Assembly: GCA_002069785.1 (NCBI GenBank)
Contig: MWCA01000024.1
Location: forward strand, 1-62,474
Direction: 5' to 3'
Origin: Lentisphaerae bacterium ADurb.Bin242
GTDB lineage: Bacteria > Verrucomicrobiota > Lentisphaeria > Victivallales > UBA1829
Length of the DNA: 62,474 nucleotides
Shown: positions 42,560 through 51,765 of the stretch, piece by piece
How positions within the stretch are numbered: position 1 is the first letter of the stretch
Layout of the letters: each line of letters begins with the position of its first letter
The notes under the pieces: generated by a model
Told to the model about the DNA's origin: nothing
The model's database searches: none
Seen by the model: the letters and a program-made list of their open reading frames with translations, nothing else
Translations under genes and position numbers: made by a program

Positions 42560-43589
42560 AGACCGCCTCGCATTTCCCGCAATGGGCGCAGGTCATGGCG
42601 CAATTCGCGGGACAGTCCCCGAACCAGTTTTCCGGAAACCGGGAATTGTCGATGATGTACGGGGCGAAAATTCGCGACAGGTCCGGCTCCATCAGATTCA
42701 GGAGATTTCCGTCGAACTTCCGCCGGATGTAGGCTTCGATCAGGCGTCCCGGCTGCGCGTTGACGCGGGTCGCCAGCTTGACGACCGGAAAATAGGGATC
42801 GTAATGATGCAGGTCCTCCGGCCGGACCCACGCCCCTTTCAGAAACTCGATGTGATTCTTCGGATCGGAAAACGTTTTCCAGCAGAGATGCGGCGAAAAA
42901 TCCTTGGCGTTTTCCTTTTTGGAGAGCTTCGCGTCGTGTGCGATCATATTGTCATGGAAAATCTGTGCGGGACAATACCGGAGGCATCCGCTGTTGGCCA
43001 GCATGCAGAGCTTCCTGCCGTTTTTCCGGCACCAGTCATGAAAGGCGGCGACCGCGGGAATGTCCCGTTGGATGTCCCGACGGATGTGAAAAGAGTCGAA
43101 AATGTCCGCCAGATATTCCATCGCGGGGATGGAGTCGATCCGCATGTTCACGGAAGCGCGGCGCTCGATCGCGGGAAAGTGCTTTTTGAGGCGGTCCGCC
43201 GCAAAGGGAGACGTCGTGGTGACGGCGTCCGGCAGAATCCCGAGGGAGTCCAGATGCCCCAGAAGGGAGCAGAGCTGCTTCTCGAAATCCACGCTGATCG
43301 CATCCTCCCCGAAGCAGTTGGCATTGAAAAGGATGTCCAGCTTGATCCCCATGCGGCGGAATTCCACCAGTTCCCATTCCAGCTGTTTCTGCAAGTCTTC
43401 CCCGGTCATTTTCCCGTTGTAAGGCTTTCCATACAGCGAAAGGGAATACGCGGAGCCCAGCATGGCGCGTCCGGAAGGAACCCCGATCCACGGAAAATAG
43501 ACCTCATCGATGTGTTCCCGGTACTTTTTGACCAGATTGACGAACGGCTCGATCCCGGGATGCTGCTGGTAACCAACTGCGAATTTCAT
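42528..43589 (-). CDS. U32-peptidase-like protein with probable Fe-S cysteines
   Basis: A 353-residue TIM-barrel-like protein resembling the peptidase U32 superfamily: I-K-L-D-I-L-F-N-A-N-C, then V-N-M-R-I, and L-A-N-S-G-C-L-R-Y-C-P near residue 200. A cysteine-rich C-terminus (C-P-A-N-C-A-M-T-C-A-H-C-G-K-C) could bind an Fe-S cluster. U32 members UbiU/UbiV perform oxygen-independent hydroxylation; others modify rRNA. It is the last gene of the polyene-like run, overlapping the methyltransferase gene by four bases, so a role in modifying the product is possible. The function is otherwise unknown. Confidence 0.65.
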   Translation of the reverse strand: MKFAVGYQQHPGIEPFVNLVKKYREHIDEVYFPWIGVPSGRAMLGSAYSLSLYGKPYNGKMTGEDLQKQLEWELVEFRRMGIKLDILFNANCFGEDAISVDFEKQLCSLLGHLDSLGILPDAVTTTSPFAADRLKKHFPAIERRASVNMRIDSIPAMEYLADIFDSFHIRRDIQRDIPAVAAFHDWCRKNGRKLCMLANSGCLRYCPAQIFHDNMIAHDAKLSKKENAKDFSPHLCWKTFSDPKNHIEFLKGAWVRPEDLHHYDPYFPVVKLATRVNAQPGRLIEAYIRRKFDGNLLNLMEPDLSRIFAPYIIDNSRFPENWFGDCPANCAMTCAHCGKCEAVFRQVRVRKDS

Positions 43590-44398
43590 TCTGGATTCCT
43601 CTCATTTCCGGAGCAACTTTCCGTCCTCCCCGAACCGACAATATATGTAACATCCTGCAAATGAAAAAGAAGAGGATATCTCCCCACTTCAAAACGATAG
43701 CCGGGATACGCCTTTTCGACTTCCGCCGCGATCGCCCGGATCTCCGACGGCTTGTAGGCTTTCAGCCGGGAGAGGGTCCCGTCCGCCAGGATCAGGACCG
43801 GCATGACCGGGATCAGGTAGGTGTACAGGAAACGGCGGAAGCTCCACGGACGGATGAACGGGGTGAAAAGAAAGAGAAGCACGGGAAGCCCGATGTTCGG
43901 AAGGATGTCCCGAAAGAAACGGCGCTGGGACACATCGAAAAAAGCAATCGGACGATTGCATTCAGCCGCGGTCCGGAAAATCCGTTCCAGGTCCTCCTCG
44001 TCGAAGTGGTGAAGCGCGGAAAACATCACCGCCACGCCGTCGAACTTTTTGATGGCATCTTCGGCGCACAGGCTTTCCCGGCAGTATTCAACGCCCTCGG
44101 CCGGCTTCTCAAACGCGACACGATGCGGATACAGGTCCGTCTGGACCGCATGGAGGTCGCCGCATTCGTTCTTCTTCCGGATTTTCGCCAGAAAGGCGGG
44201 GACGTATTCCCCGCGTCCGGAACAGAGGTCGACCATCTGTTTTTTGCCGGTTTTCTTCATCTGTTCGGCAATCATGTCCAGCGCGTTCGTATACACGCCC
44301 GACTTCCAGACGCAGCTCAGGAAATCCGTCAGAAAATCCCGGAAAATGGAAGGACACCACGCCCGTTCGTGCAATTCCCTGCACCGGATACGCTTCAT
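43586..44398 (-). CDS. SAM-dependent methyltransferase in the polyene-like cluster
   Basis: A 270-residue class I methyltransferase. Motif I is M-V-D-L-C-S-G-R-G-E-Y around residue 57, with an acidic D-L-Y-P after it and M-F-S-A-L-H-H-F-D-E in the position of motif IV. The C-terminal part contains two hydrophobic segments (I-G-L-P-V-L-L-F-L-F and Y-L-I-P-V-M-P-V-L-I-L), so it may act at the membrane. In aryl polyene clusters methyltransferases decorate the aryl head group; the target here is not known. It overlaps both neighbours by four bases. Confidence 0.82.
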   Translation of the reverse strand: MKRIRCRELHERAWCPSIFRDFLTDFLSCVWKSGVYTNALDMIAEQMKKTGKKQMVDLCSGRGEYVPAFLAKIRKKNECGDLHAVQTDLYPHRVAFEKPAEGVEYCRESLCAEDAIKKFDGVAVMFSALHHFDEEDLERIFRTAAECNRPIAFFDVSQRRFFRDILPNIGLPVLLFLFTPFIRPWSFRRFLYTYLIPVMPVLILADGTLSRLKAYKPSEIRAIAAEVEKAYPGYRFEVGRYPLLFHLQDVTYIVGSGRTESCSGNERNPE

Positions 44399-45699
44399 AA
44401 TTCCATCCCCTTTCCCAATGCGGACAAGTCGTTTTCAAGCTCGGAAAGGAACCGGTTCCATTCCTCTTCCGGTAGATTTCCTTCCCGGAAGGACGCGATC
44501 AGGTTCAACCGTCCGTTGAATGAGTTGGCGAAGATTCCCAAGGCGTTCAGCGGCGGCATGACCGGCATGTGATAAAGATTCCGGACCGGGTATCCGCAGA
44601 GTGTGCCCGGCGCGGAGAGGGCGCTGTCCAGATACGAGAACATCATGGAACCGGTCGAGGCGGCCCCCTTTTTGCGGAATGCGCGGGCCATTAGCGGGAA
44701 CGGAACCAGACGCGTCAGGCGCGGAGCCACCCGGTAGGCATGCGGAAGTTTTGCCGCGATCGCCCGGAAAATCCGGGTACGGAGAGCCGCGACCCCGTTC
44801 CGGAACTCCGCGAGGTCCCGGCGCGCCGCTTTGACGGGCATCATGCTCCACTGGTTGAAGAAATACGGATTTGCCGGAACGTCCGGAGTGTTGCGCATAT
44901 CCACCGACATCGGAATCACGAGACTTTCACCTTCCGCCCCCAGGCGTCCGAGCAGAGCATTGAAGCGGCGCAGAATCCCTCCGAGAAGGAACGGCGTAAG
45001 CATGAACGGACCGAAAAGACGCTCCGCCGAAGCGGTCAGGTTCCCGTATTCCTCCGGTTGGAGGAAAATCCGGTGAAAACGGGTTCGTCCGAGGCTCCCG
45101 CCCGGCAGGGAGGCGGTGGTGCCTTCCGCAAGAACCGTGTTCCCATAGTGCTGGACGATTTTTCCGCCCGCGAACTGTTTCCCCCACTCGTTGAGGAGCG
45201 GATGGGAATACCCCGGAGGCACGGCGGCCAGGTCTCCGGCGCCGGACAGCAGGCAGTCGATCACCAGTTCGCCGCCGCGTCCGTCGAACAGCAGGTGGCT
45301 GAACTTGAAGACGAGCCGGGAAACGGGTTCGCCCCGGAACAGTTTCACCGCCATCCGCGCGTCTCCGGGCAGGGGTTCGGTCGCGAATATCTCCACCGCA
45401 GCGTCCGGCGAATCGCCCGGGGATTCCGCGGAGAACGGGACGGGAGAAGGCTTTCCCTTCACCCAGCACGGAGCCCACGTCCAGAAATGGTTGGAGAGAT
45501 GCCCGTGGAGAAGGGGCAGAACCGGCGCAAGCCGACGCTCCAGCAGTTCGCGGACGGCGGACTCGTCCGGGGTACCCTCCACCTCGAGCACGATGGAGAA
45601 AGGATTTCCCTTTTCGGGCGTGCCGGAGGCCGTGTAATTCAGGAAGGCGGCCATCCGGTCAAGGCCGTCGACATACATTCCATCCAGACGGAATACCAT
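44395..45699 (-). CDS. Condensation-domain-like acyltransferase
   Basis: A 434-residue member of the CoA-dependent acyltransferase (BAHD/condensation/wax-ester synthase) superfamily. The catalytic H-x3-D-G is H-L-L-F-D-G (His135, Asp139, Gly140), followed by R-G-G. The second structural motif is the S-V-D-M-R-N region near residue 260. It probably joins an ACP-bound acyl or aryl-polyenoyl chain to an alcohol or glycolipid. The gene lies next to an ACP gene, which could be the donor. Confidence 0.78.
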   Translation of the reverse strand: MVFRLDGMYVDGLDRMAAFLNYTASGTPEKGNPFSIVLEVEGTPDESAVRELLERRLAPVLPLLHGHLSNHFWTWAPCWVKGKPSPVPFSAESPGDSPDAAVEIFATEPLPGDARMAVKLFRGEPVSRLVFKFSHLLFDGRGGELVIDCLLSGAGDLAAVPPGYSHPLLNEWGKQFAGGKIVQHYGNTVLAEGTTASLPGGSLGRTRFHRIFLQPEEYGNLTASAERLFGPFMLTPFLLGGILRRFNALLGRLGAEGESLVIPMSVDMRNTPDVPANPYFFNQWSMMPVKAARRDLAEFRNGVAALRTRIFRAIAAKLPHAYRVAPRLTRLVPFPLMARAFRKKGAASTGSMMFSYLDSALSAPGTLCGYPVRNLYHMPVMPPLNALGIFANSFNGRLNLIASFREGNLPEEEWNRFLSELENDLSALGKGMEL

Positions 45700-45702
45700 G
45701 TT

Positions 45703-45960
45703 CTACTTGTCCATTTCCTGCCGGATTCTCCCGGCCAGCGCGTTGACGGTCCGGACGTCGGCCATGGAGAGGCCGGCCTCGACCAGCTTGACATCCCAGA
45801 GACGTTCCACGGAAAGCAGCAGTTCGATGAACCCCATGGAATTGATCCCGTTGGAGGCCAGGGATGCCTCCGGGTCGATCTTTGAAATCTCCCTGGAGGT
45901 AATCACGGACATCTCTTTCCGCAGGGCGCGGGCGATTTCTTCAATGGAAACATTGTTCAT
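45703..45960 (-). CDS. Acyl carrier protein (first ACP of the cluster)
   Basis: An 85-residue ACP. The phosphopantetheine Ser41 is in G-I-N-S-M-G-F-I-E-L; the usual D-S is N-S. Acidic helices II and III (E-L-L-L-S-V-E-R-L-W) are as expected. It lies three bases after the condensation-like gene downstream and 15 bases after the half-ketosynthase gene, and it is probably the dedicated carrier of the polyene chain. Confidence 0.9.
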   Translation of the reverse strand: MNNVSIEEIARALRKEMSVITSREISKIDPEASLASNGINSMGFIELLLSVERLWDVKLVEAGLSMADVRTVNALAGRIRQEMDK

Positions 45961-45975
45961 ACTGAATGACTCCTT

Positions 45976-46620
45976 TCAGGTTCTGTTTTGCATCAGGCGT
46001 TCCAAAACGGCGTCGGTGTTGTCGGCGGAGGAATCGCAGAAAACCTCGCCGTACCGGTTTTCTTCTTCGCTCGAAGTCAGAAGGAAAGCCGCCGAACCGT
46101 CCTCGATCCGGGTATATCCTTTTTCATTTGAAAAGGCGGTGAACGGGATCAGTTCCTCGACGAAAATCAGCAGAACGCGCGGACAATAGGCGCACCGCAG
46201 CCAGGTGTCCGCCGCGGACCACGCCTCCCGGCGGAGACCGGCAAATCCGGCCAGCGAAATCTCCGGTCCGCAGGTCTTCAGGCAGTTTGCGACATACGAC
46301 GCGGCCGCATTGTGGACCGAATGGGAGAATTTTCCCGGGACCATCTGGTCCGGCGGATAATCCAGCATGTCGTACACATACTCCAGGATAATCCGGGCGG
46401 GACCGAAGGAGCTCGCAAGAAGAATGCCGGTGTCGCCGGGCAGTTCCCGCTTTCCGGAAAAATCTTCGGCGGCGCCCGCGGCGGAAGCCAGCGCCAGCAG
46501 CGTGAAACGGTCGATCCGCCGAAGCTGGAATTCCTTCCGGACAGCCGCAAGACACGACGCCCCGCCGTCTCCGGTCCGGGCCGTCATCAGGGAAGAAAAT
46601 CCGGCGACATATATGCTCAT
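45976..46620 (-). CDS. Half-length ketosynthase-like protein without active-site Cys (chain-length-factor-like)
   Basis: A 214-residue protein of the beta-ketoacyl synthase N-terminal type (PF13723-like), corresponding only to the first half of a KS. Typical stretches are F-S-H-S-V-H-N-A-A-A-S-Y-V and D-T-G-I-L-L-A-S-S-F-G. Where active KS have T-A-C-S-S, this reads A-G-F-A-G, so the Cys is lost. In APE systems such a protein (ApeC) pairs with a full KS (ApeO) as chain-length factor. It directly follows the full KS at 46617-47786 with a four-base overlap. Confidence 0.85.
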   Translation of the reverse strand: MSIYVAGFSSLMTARTGDGGASCLAAVRKEFQLRRIDRFTLLALASAAGAAEDFSGKRELPGDTGILLASSFGPARIILEYVYDMLDYPPDQMVPGKFSHSVHNAAASYVANCLKTCGPEISLAGFAGLRREAWSAADTWLRCAYCPRVLLIFVEELIPFTAFSNEKGYTRIEDGSAAFLLTSSEEENRYGEVFCDSSADNTDAVLERLMQNRT

Positions 46621-47786
46621 CCGCACCTCCCCGCGATCAAGGCCGTGTTGCAGCCGCCGAACGCCAGCGAGGTGGACATCGCATAGGAGCCGCGGACCGG
46701 GGTGACTTCCATCACCGGAGGCGCCGGGAGGCGCGGGTCCGGAACGGAACAATTCCAGCTGGGCGGGATGCGCTGTTCGTCCAGCATGATCAGCGTGAAG
46801 ATCAGTTCGAGGATTCCGGCCGCGCCCAGGGCGTGCCCGGTGATCGATTTCGTGGAAAAATACCGGAGCTTTTCCCCGAAAATCCGGAAAAGAACCGTGC
46901 CTTCGCAGAGGTCGTTGGCTTCGGTTCCCGTTCCGTGGGCATTGACGAAAGAGACCGACTCCGGCCCGATCCCGGCGCGGGACAGCGCCATGCGGATCGC
47001 CTGTTCGAGGCCCCGGCCTTCGGCGTGGGGAGCCGTGATGTGAAATGCGTCCCCGGCGGCTCCGAACCCGGCCAGAAAGAAAGGGCTTTTGTGCTTGCGC
47101 GCGGCGGCGGAACGGACACTCTCCAGGACGACGATTCCCGCGCCCTCCCCCAGATTCAGCCCGTTCCGGTCGCGGTCGAACGGTTTGCAGGAGCCGTCGG
47201 AAGTCACCCCCAGCGCATGGAATCCGGTCAGAGGCATTTTGGAAATCCGGTCGACGCCGCCCGCCAGCGCGATGTCGCATTTCCCCGACTGAATCCACAT
47301 GGCGGCCAAGGAAACGGCGTCCGCGCTGGACACGCAGGCATTGGAAATGGTTGCAACGGGACCTTCAATCCCGAGTTCCTCCGCAAACTTTTCCGTGATG
47401 CTCCCGCTCGTGAAGTTCCGCAGAAGCGATTCGTTGACAAGGGTGTTTTTGCGGAAATCATCCAGAAAATAGAGATCGTTGAACTGGACGTCGCCGGAAG
47501 AGCCGAGGCAGATCCCGGCGCGGCGCATCCGCTCCTCCCCGGGCGTCAGTCCGGCATCCGACAGGGCTTCCCGAAGAGCAATGGACAGCAGGACATCGCT
47601 TTTTTTCCGTCCTTTCGGGACCGGCACAACCAGCAGGCGGAAGGGCATGTTCAGGACGGGATACCGCCGGTTCGGCGGCGGAGGCGGCACATACAGATTT
47701 TTCCGCGTCTCGGCACAGTCCCGCCCGGCCGGGGAAATCCCGCCCATTCCGGAAATGACGACCGCATTGGAATCGGGGAAACTCAT
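46617..47786 (-). CDS. Beta-ketoacyl-ACP synthase (full length)
   Basis: A KS of about 389 residues from the ATG at 47786, which overlaps the stop of the glycosyltransferase fusion (ATGA). An ATG three codons upstream at 47795 is closer to a GAGGA and is an alternative. The active-site Cys is in I-S-N-A-C-V-S-S, and the two His in N-A-H-G-T-G-T and S-I-T-G-H-A-L-G. It should condense malonyl-ACP with a growing chain. Paired with the half-KS downstream. Confidence 0.92.
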   Translation of the reverse strand: MSFPDSNAVVISGMGGISPAGRDCAETRKNLYVPPPPPNRRYPVLNMPFRLLVVPVPKGRKKSDVLLSIALREALSDAGLTPGEERMRRAGICLGSSGDVQFNDLYFLDDFRKNTLVNESLLRNFTSGSITEKFAEELGIEGPVATISNACVSSADAVSLAAMWIQSGKCDIALAGGVDRISKMPLTGFHALGVTSDGSCKPFDRDRNGLNLGEGAGIVVLESVRSAAARKHKSPFFLAGFGAAGDAFHITAPHAEGRGLEQAIRMALSRAGIGPESVSFVNAHGTGTEANDLCEGTVLFRIFGEKLRYFSTKSITGHALGAAGILELIFTLIMLDEQRIPPSWNCSVPDPRLPAPPVMEVTPVRGSYAMSTSLAFGGCNTALIAGRCG

Positions 47787-49840
47787 TTTTTCCATATATC
47801 CTCGAAAATATAGCATTCATAGGGATATTTCATGCACATCTCCTCCAGCCGCGCCGCATACTCCTGCACATATTTGCGGAGCGTCTCGCGGCGGCGTCCC
47901 TCCATGACCGGATGGATCAGCGGCCCGAACTCGGCCGTGAAAACCTCGTGTTTTTTCTTCCGGTGCGAAAAAACGCAGACCACCGGGCAGCCGCAGCGCG
48001 CGGCGATGAAAAACCCGGCGGTCGGAAACATCGCCTCCTCCCCCAGAAACATCACGGGGACGCCCTTCTCCTCGACACAGCGGTCGGCCATGATCCCGAC
48101 GGCCTCCCCTTTTTCCAGCACACTGACCGCCTCGAGGATTCCTCCCATGGGATCATCCACCGAGATGACCTTGATTTTGGACTCTTCCGGGTCTTTTGCC
48201 ACCGCCGAAAACTTGTCCACGCTGCGGTTGCGGTCGGGCTTCATCATAATGTTCACCGGCTTCCAGGAGATGCCCACCCCGGACAGCATGGCCTGCCACG
48301 GCCCGAAATGGGAAAACGCCACCATGTGGGCGCGATATTCCGTCTCCGCCTTCCGGTAGAGTTCAAAGTGATCCCGCTCCAGCCGGAGCTTGCCCAGGTG
48401 CATGGCATATTGCTCCACGATGGCCTGTCCCTGGCTGGTGAACAGCGCCCAGACATGGAAAAAGCGCCGGAAGAATCCCGCATCCGGGAAACGGTGCCGG
48501 ACATACGGCATCGCCGAACGGCGCGCGCGGGCGTCGAAGGCCGCGTAGAAGAAGGAGACCATCCAGACCATTCCGCAGGCATGATTGACGCCGAAAAGTT
48601 TCAGCATCCCGATGAAAAACAGGATTCCGAGGGAGTTTCCCCGCGTGTCGCTCAAACTTTTCTTTTCAGGCATTTTCCCCTCCTTCCTGAAAACGGCGCG
48701 GAAGGCCTTCGCCGTAAAATACACGGCCACCCCCATGACCACGCCCCAGAACGGCGCGAGGATCAGGCTCCCCAGCAGCCACTCGAACGCCCGGAGATGG
48801 AATTCGTTCACGAGCGTATTCCAGTTTATCTCGGTCCAGAACCGGCCGTAGCGCAGGTAATACCCCAGTTCGATGCACAGGAACGGCGAAAGCGGCGGCA
48901 TGAAAAGATTCTGAATGGACAGCGCCATCAGCTTGTTCAGATGCAGACGCGCCGTCACATAGAGGATCACCGCCATGTGGAACCCGAAAATCGGAAGGAC
49001 CGCCAGAAAGGACCCCACCGCCGCGGAAGCCGCCAGCCCTCCGTTCGAGGAGTTCTCCTTCAACAGATACAGGAACAGTTCTTTCGGGCGGAAAATGGAA
49101 AAGTCCATAGGCTTCCGGCGCAGTTTCTTCTTCGGAAACGGCAGCAGCCGCAGCATTACCAGATGCGTGTGAATCAGGGTCAGCCGGAGATTGTCCGGAA
49201 ACGGCTTGAAATGGGAAATCCGTTCCGCAGAGGGCGGATAGAAGGAGCGGATCGGGACGTCATGGAATTCCAGGTTGCCCCACCCCGCCCGCGCCAGGAC
49301 TTCCGCCTCGAAATCGAAGTGCCGGGAAAGGAAACGGAGACGGGAGATATAATGCAGGGGATAGGCGCGGAATCCGCTCTGGCAGTCCGCGACGTCGATT
49401 CCGGTTTCGACCTTCATCCAGAAGTTGGAGAAGGAGCGTCCGAACTTGGAGGAGCCGGGCACATGCTCGCCGGAAAAGTCGCGGCAGCCGATGAGCATGG
49501 AGTAGTCGTTGGCCTCCATGAACGGGAAAAACAGCGGGATGTCCTCCGGATAGTGCTGTCCGTCCGCGTCGAGCGTAATCATGTAGTCGATTTCCGGCTT
49601 GTCCTTCAGCAGAGCGATGGCCGTCCGGAGAGCGGCCCCTTTCCCGAGATTGCGTTCGTGACGGTGAATCCGGACCGGAAGCCCCGCGAGGAGCTCCGCC
49701 GGATCGCAGTCGGTGCTGCCGTCGTCCACGACCAGCACATGGTCGAGCTGTTCCAGACAGCGCGAAACAATGTCCCGGAGCGTGGCGGCGTTGTTGTAGA
49801 CGGGAATCACGCAATAGATTCTGTCCCGGAGTCCGGCCAT
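47783..49840 (-). CDS. Glycosyltransferase 2 - DUF2062 - acyltransferase fusion
   Basis: A 685-residue three-domain protein. Residues 1-230 form a GT2 domain (V-I-P-V-Y-N-N, V-V-D-D-G-S-T-D, D-A-D-G at 91-94). Residues about 250-390 are a DUF2062 membrane domain with several hydrophobic helices (L-P-I-F-G-F-H-M, P-P-L-S-P-F). Residues about 420-680 are an HtrB/LPLAT-like acyltransferase with the A-F-S-H-F-G-P-W catalytic His. Similar GT-acyltransferase fusions occur in aryl polyene clusters (ApeJ-like), where they are thought to attach the pigment to a glycolipid in the membrane. Confidence 0.88.
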   Translation of the reverse strand: MAGLRDRIYCVIPVYNNAATLRDIVSRCLEQLDHVLVVDDGSTDCDPAELLAGLPVRIHRHERNLGKGAALRTAIALLKDKPEIDYMITLDADGQHYPEDIPLFFPFMEANDYSMLIGCRDFSGEHVPGSSKFGRSFSNFWMKVETGIDVADCQSGFRAYPLHYISRLRFLSRHFDFEAEVLARAGWGNLEFHDVPIRSFYPPSAERISHFKPFPDNLRLTLIHTHLVMLRLLPFPKKKLRRKPMDFSIFRPKELFLYLLKENSSNGGLAASAAVGSFLAVLPIFGFHMAVILYVTARLHLNKLMALSIQNLFMPPLSPFLCIELGYYLRYGRFWTEINWNTLVNEFHLRAFEWLLGSLILAPFWGVVMGVAVYFTAKAFRAVFRKEGKMPEKKSLSDTRGNSLGILFFIGMLKLFGVNHACGMVWMVSFFYAAFDARARRSAMPYVRHRFPDAGFFRRFFHVWALFTSQGQAIVEQYAMHLGKLRLERDHFELYRKAETEYRAHMVAFSHFGPWQAMLSGVGISWKPVNIMMKPDRNRSVDKFSAVAKDPEESKIKVISVDDPMGGILEAVSVLEKGEAVGIMADRCVEEKGVPVMFLGEEAMFPTAGFFIAARCGCPVVCVFSHRKKKHEVFTAEFGPLIHPVMEGRRRETLRKYVQEYAARLEEMCMKYPYECYIFEDIWKK

Positions 49841-49843
49841 CCC

Positions 49844-51160
49844 TCAATCCTTTCCCATGAACTCGCGGTAATTGACATACCCGATCCGGTGAATGGCGCG
49901 CAGGGCGCGGGTGAAACGGTTCGGGGGATACACGCAATATTCGTTCCCGCCGAATCCCTTCTCCAGCATGGTGTTGACCGTTTCCGGATCAAGGCCGGGC
50001 TCGAAATAGAAAAGTTCGTCGATTCCGTTCCAGTCGTCCGGAACCATCTTCTTTTCCCTGGCCAGGTCATACAGCGGAGTGCCGGGCAGAATCCGGATTC
50101 CGGAAAACACGGCGGAGTAGGCCGGGATCAGCGAGAAAATGTTGTCGATTCCCTCCCGGATGGTATCGTAGGTCTCGCCGGGACCGCAGAACATGAGGTT
50201 GGTATTGACCCCGACTTTGCGTTCCATCAGCGCCTGCGTCACGTGGCGGGCCTCCTCGAACGTAAAATTCTTTTGGAGACCGCGCAGCGTGGTGTCGGTG
50301 GCGCCGTCCAGCCCCAGTTCGGTGGCAATCAGGCCGCATTCGACCATCCGGTCGATATCGGCGTCGGAGAGGTTTCCGGGGGCGAGAAAAGCGTCGAACG
50401 GAAGTTTGAGATTGCGTTCCTTCATGCGCTTCAGGAATGCAAGATAGTGTCCGTCCGGATCGTTGAACACGGAATCCACAAAGAAAAACATAGCTTCCGG
50501 CATTTCGGCGAACATCTTCTCCATCTGGTCCAGAATCGGGTCCGCGTCGCGCGGCCGGATCCGGTGTCCTTCCAGAAGCGGATACGTGCAGTACACACAG
50601 CGGAACGGACAGCCCCGCTTCGTCTGGACCGGGATCATGTGGACATTCCTGTAGTAATACGCCATGAGCTCGCCGGAATAGAGCGGAACGGCCTGATGCA
50701 GGGGCTCGCCCATGCGGAGCTTCGGAAGGTCCGTCCGTCCGGACTGTATCTCCGAAACCAGTTCGGCGACCGCCTTCTCGCCTTCTCCGACGATCCCGTA
50801 GTCCGCGCCCGAAATACGCATGATCTCCTCCGGCAGCAGGGAGAAACCGGGACCGCCGAGCAGGACGGGCGCATCGGACAGTTTGCGGCAGAGTTCGATC
50901 ACCCGCAGCGGAGTGCGGATGATTTCGCGGGTATTGCTGCGGCTGTTCACGGTGTCGATGTTGCGGATGCTCAGCCCGATCAGATCGAATTTTTTTTCCT
51001 TCAGCCGTTTTTCGAGTTCCTCCATGCCCTGCGGCAGGATGTCGAACTGGGTCACGTCATGTCCCTCGTTCGTCAGCACGGATGCGATCACGCTCATGCC
51101 CAGCGGATACACGGCAAAGGGCTCAACGCAGATGTTGGAGGAAATCAGCAGAATGTTCAT
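49844..51160 (-). CDS. B12-binding radical SAM protein in the polyene-like cluster
   Basis: A 438-residue enzyme with an N-terminal cobalamin-binding Rossmann domain (L-L-G-G-P-G-F-S and V-G-E-G-E near residues 100-127) and a radical SAM barrel with C-x3-C-x2-C at residues 184, 188 and 191 (G-C-P-F-R-C-V-Y-C). Such enzymes methylate unreactive carbons or form C-C bonds. It lies between the GT fusion and the half-KS and overlaps the latter by four bases. The substrate is inferred to be the aryl or polyene product. Confidence 0.88.
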   Translation of the reverse strand: MNILLISSNICVEPFAVYPLGMSVIASVLTNEGHDVTQFDILPQGMEELEKRLKEKKFDLIGLSIRNIDTVNSRSNTREIIRTPLRVIELCRKLSDAPVLLGGPGFSLLPEEIMRISGADYGIVGEGEKAVAELVSEIQSGRTDLPKLRMGEPLHQAVPLYSGELMAYYYRNVHMIPVQTKRGCPFRCVYCTYPLLEGHRIRPRDADPILDQMEKMFAEMPEAMFFFVDSVFNDPDGHYLAFLKRMKERNLKLPFDAFLAPGNLSDADIDRMVECGLIATELGLDGATDTTLRGLQKNFTFEEARHVTQALMERKVGVNTNLMFCGPGETYDTIREGIDNIFSLIPAYSAVFSGIRILPGTPLYDLAREKKMVPDDWNGIDELFYFEPGLDPETVNTMLEKGFGGNEYCVYPPNRFTRALRAIHRIGYVNYREFMGKD

Positions 51161-51765
51161 GAATCACCGTTCCGGGATTGAATGGAATGGAAGGGGTCGT
51201 CCGGGGCCATTCTTCCGCGCACCAGGCAATAAGCATCCGTGCTCATGCCGTCGCACAAAAGAAGCAGGACCGTTTCCAGTTCCGGGTCGTCGAAAAGCGA
51301 ATCGATCTCCAGGGCGATGCGCGTCCCGTCGCCCAGCGTGTCGATGTAACAGGAAGGGCCGTGCACATTCAGGGCGATCGCGGTCTCGCACGGCGGCGTG
51401 GACGGCAGGGTTCCCACGAAGAGGTGTCCCCGCCCGCCGCTCCGGCCATTCTGCACATAGTCCGTCCAGTAAAGAAGATTTTCCGGATGGGAGCCGTCCC
51501 GTCCCGCCCCGACCACGGCGGTTTTCCCGGAAAGCGGAGACATTCCGGCTTCGGCCGCGGCAAGGATCGAAGCGAGGATGGCCGCCTTGGAGCGCTCCCC
51601 CGCGCGCTTGAACTTGGGCAGGTCGTATTTCGGCATGAAATCCAGCATCAGAACCTCGTCCAGGAGGCTGGACAGGGATTCCGCCTGAATCCGGAGCTTC
51701 CGGGAAGGAACCTCCGCGCAGAATCCGCACACCCTTGCAAAACCGGCTGTATGAAAATCACGCAT
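51157..51765 (-). CDS. Second half-length ketosynthase-like protein without active-site Cys
   Basis: A 202-residue protein that aligns by eye with the N-terminal part of KS folds: A-I-A-L-N-V-H-G-P-S-C-Y-I-D-T in place of the usual H-G-P-x-x-T-V-S-T-A-C. At the Cys position the reading is T-L-G-D-G. It is more diverged than the half-KS at 45976-46620. It follows the KS at 51758-52861 with an eight-base overlap, in the same arrangement as the other pair. A structural or chain-length partner role is inferred. Confidence 0.7.
   Translation of the reverse strand: MRDFHTAGFARVCGFCAEVPSRKLRIQAESLSSLLDEVLMLDFMPKYDLPKFKRAGERSKAAILASILAAAEAGMSPLSGKTAVVGAGRDGSHPENLLYWTDYVQNGRSGGRGHLFVGTLPSTPPCETAIALNVHGPSCYIDTLGDGTRIALEIDSLFDDPELETVLLLLCDGMSTDAYCLVRGRMAPDDPFHSIQSRNGDS

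Noticed and set aside
47912..51181. Open frame of about 1090 codons on the plus strand across the polyene cluster
   Set aside because: It runs antisense over three genes with strong family motifs (GT fusion, radical SAM), crosses their boundaries and has no recognisable domain.
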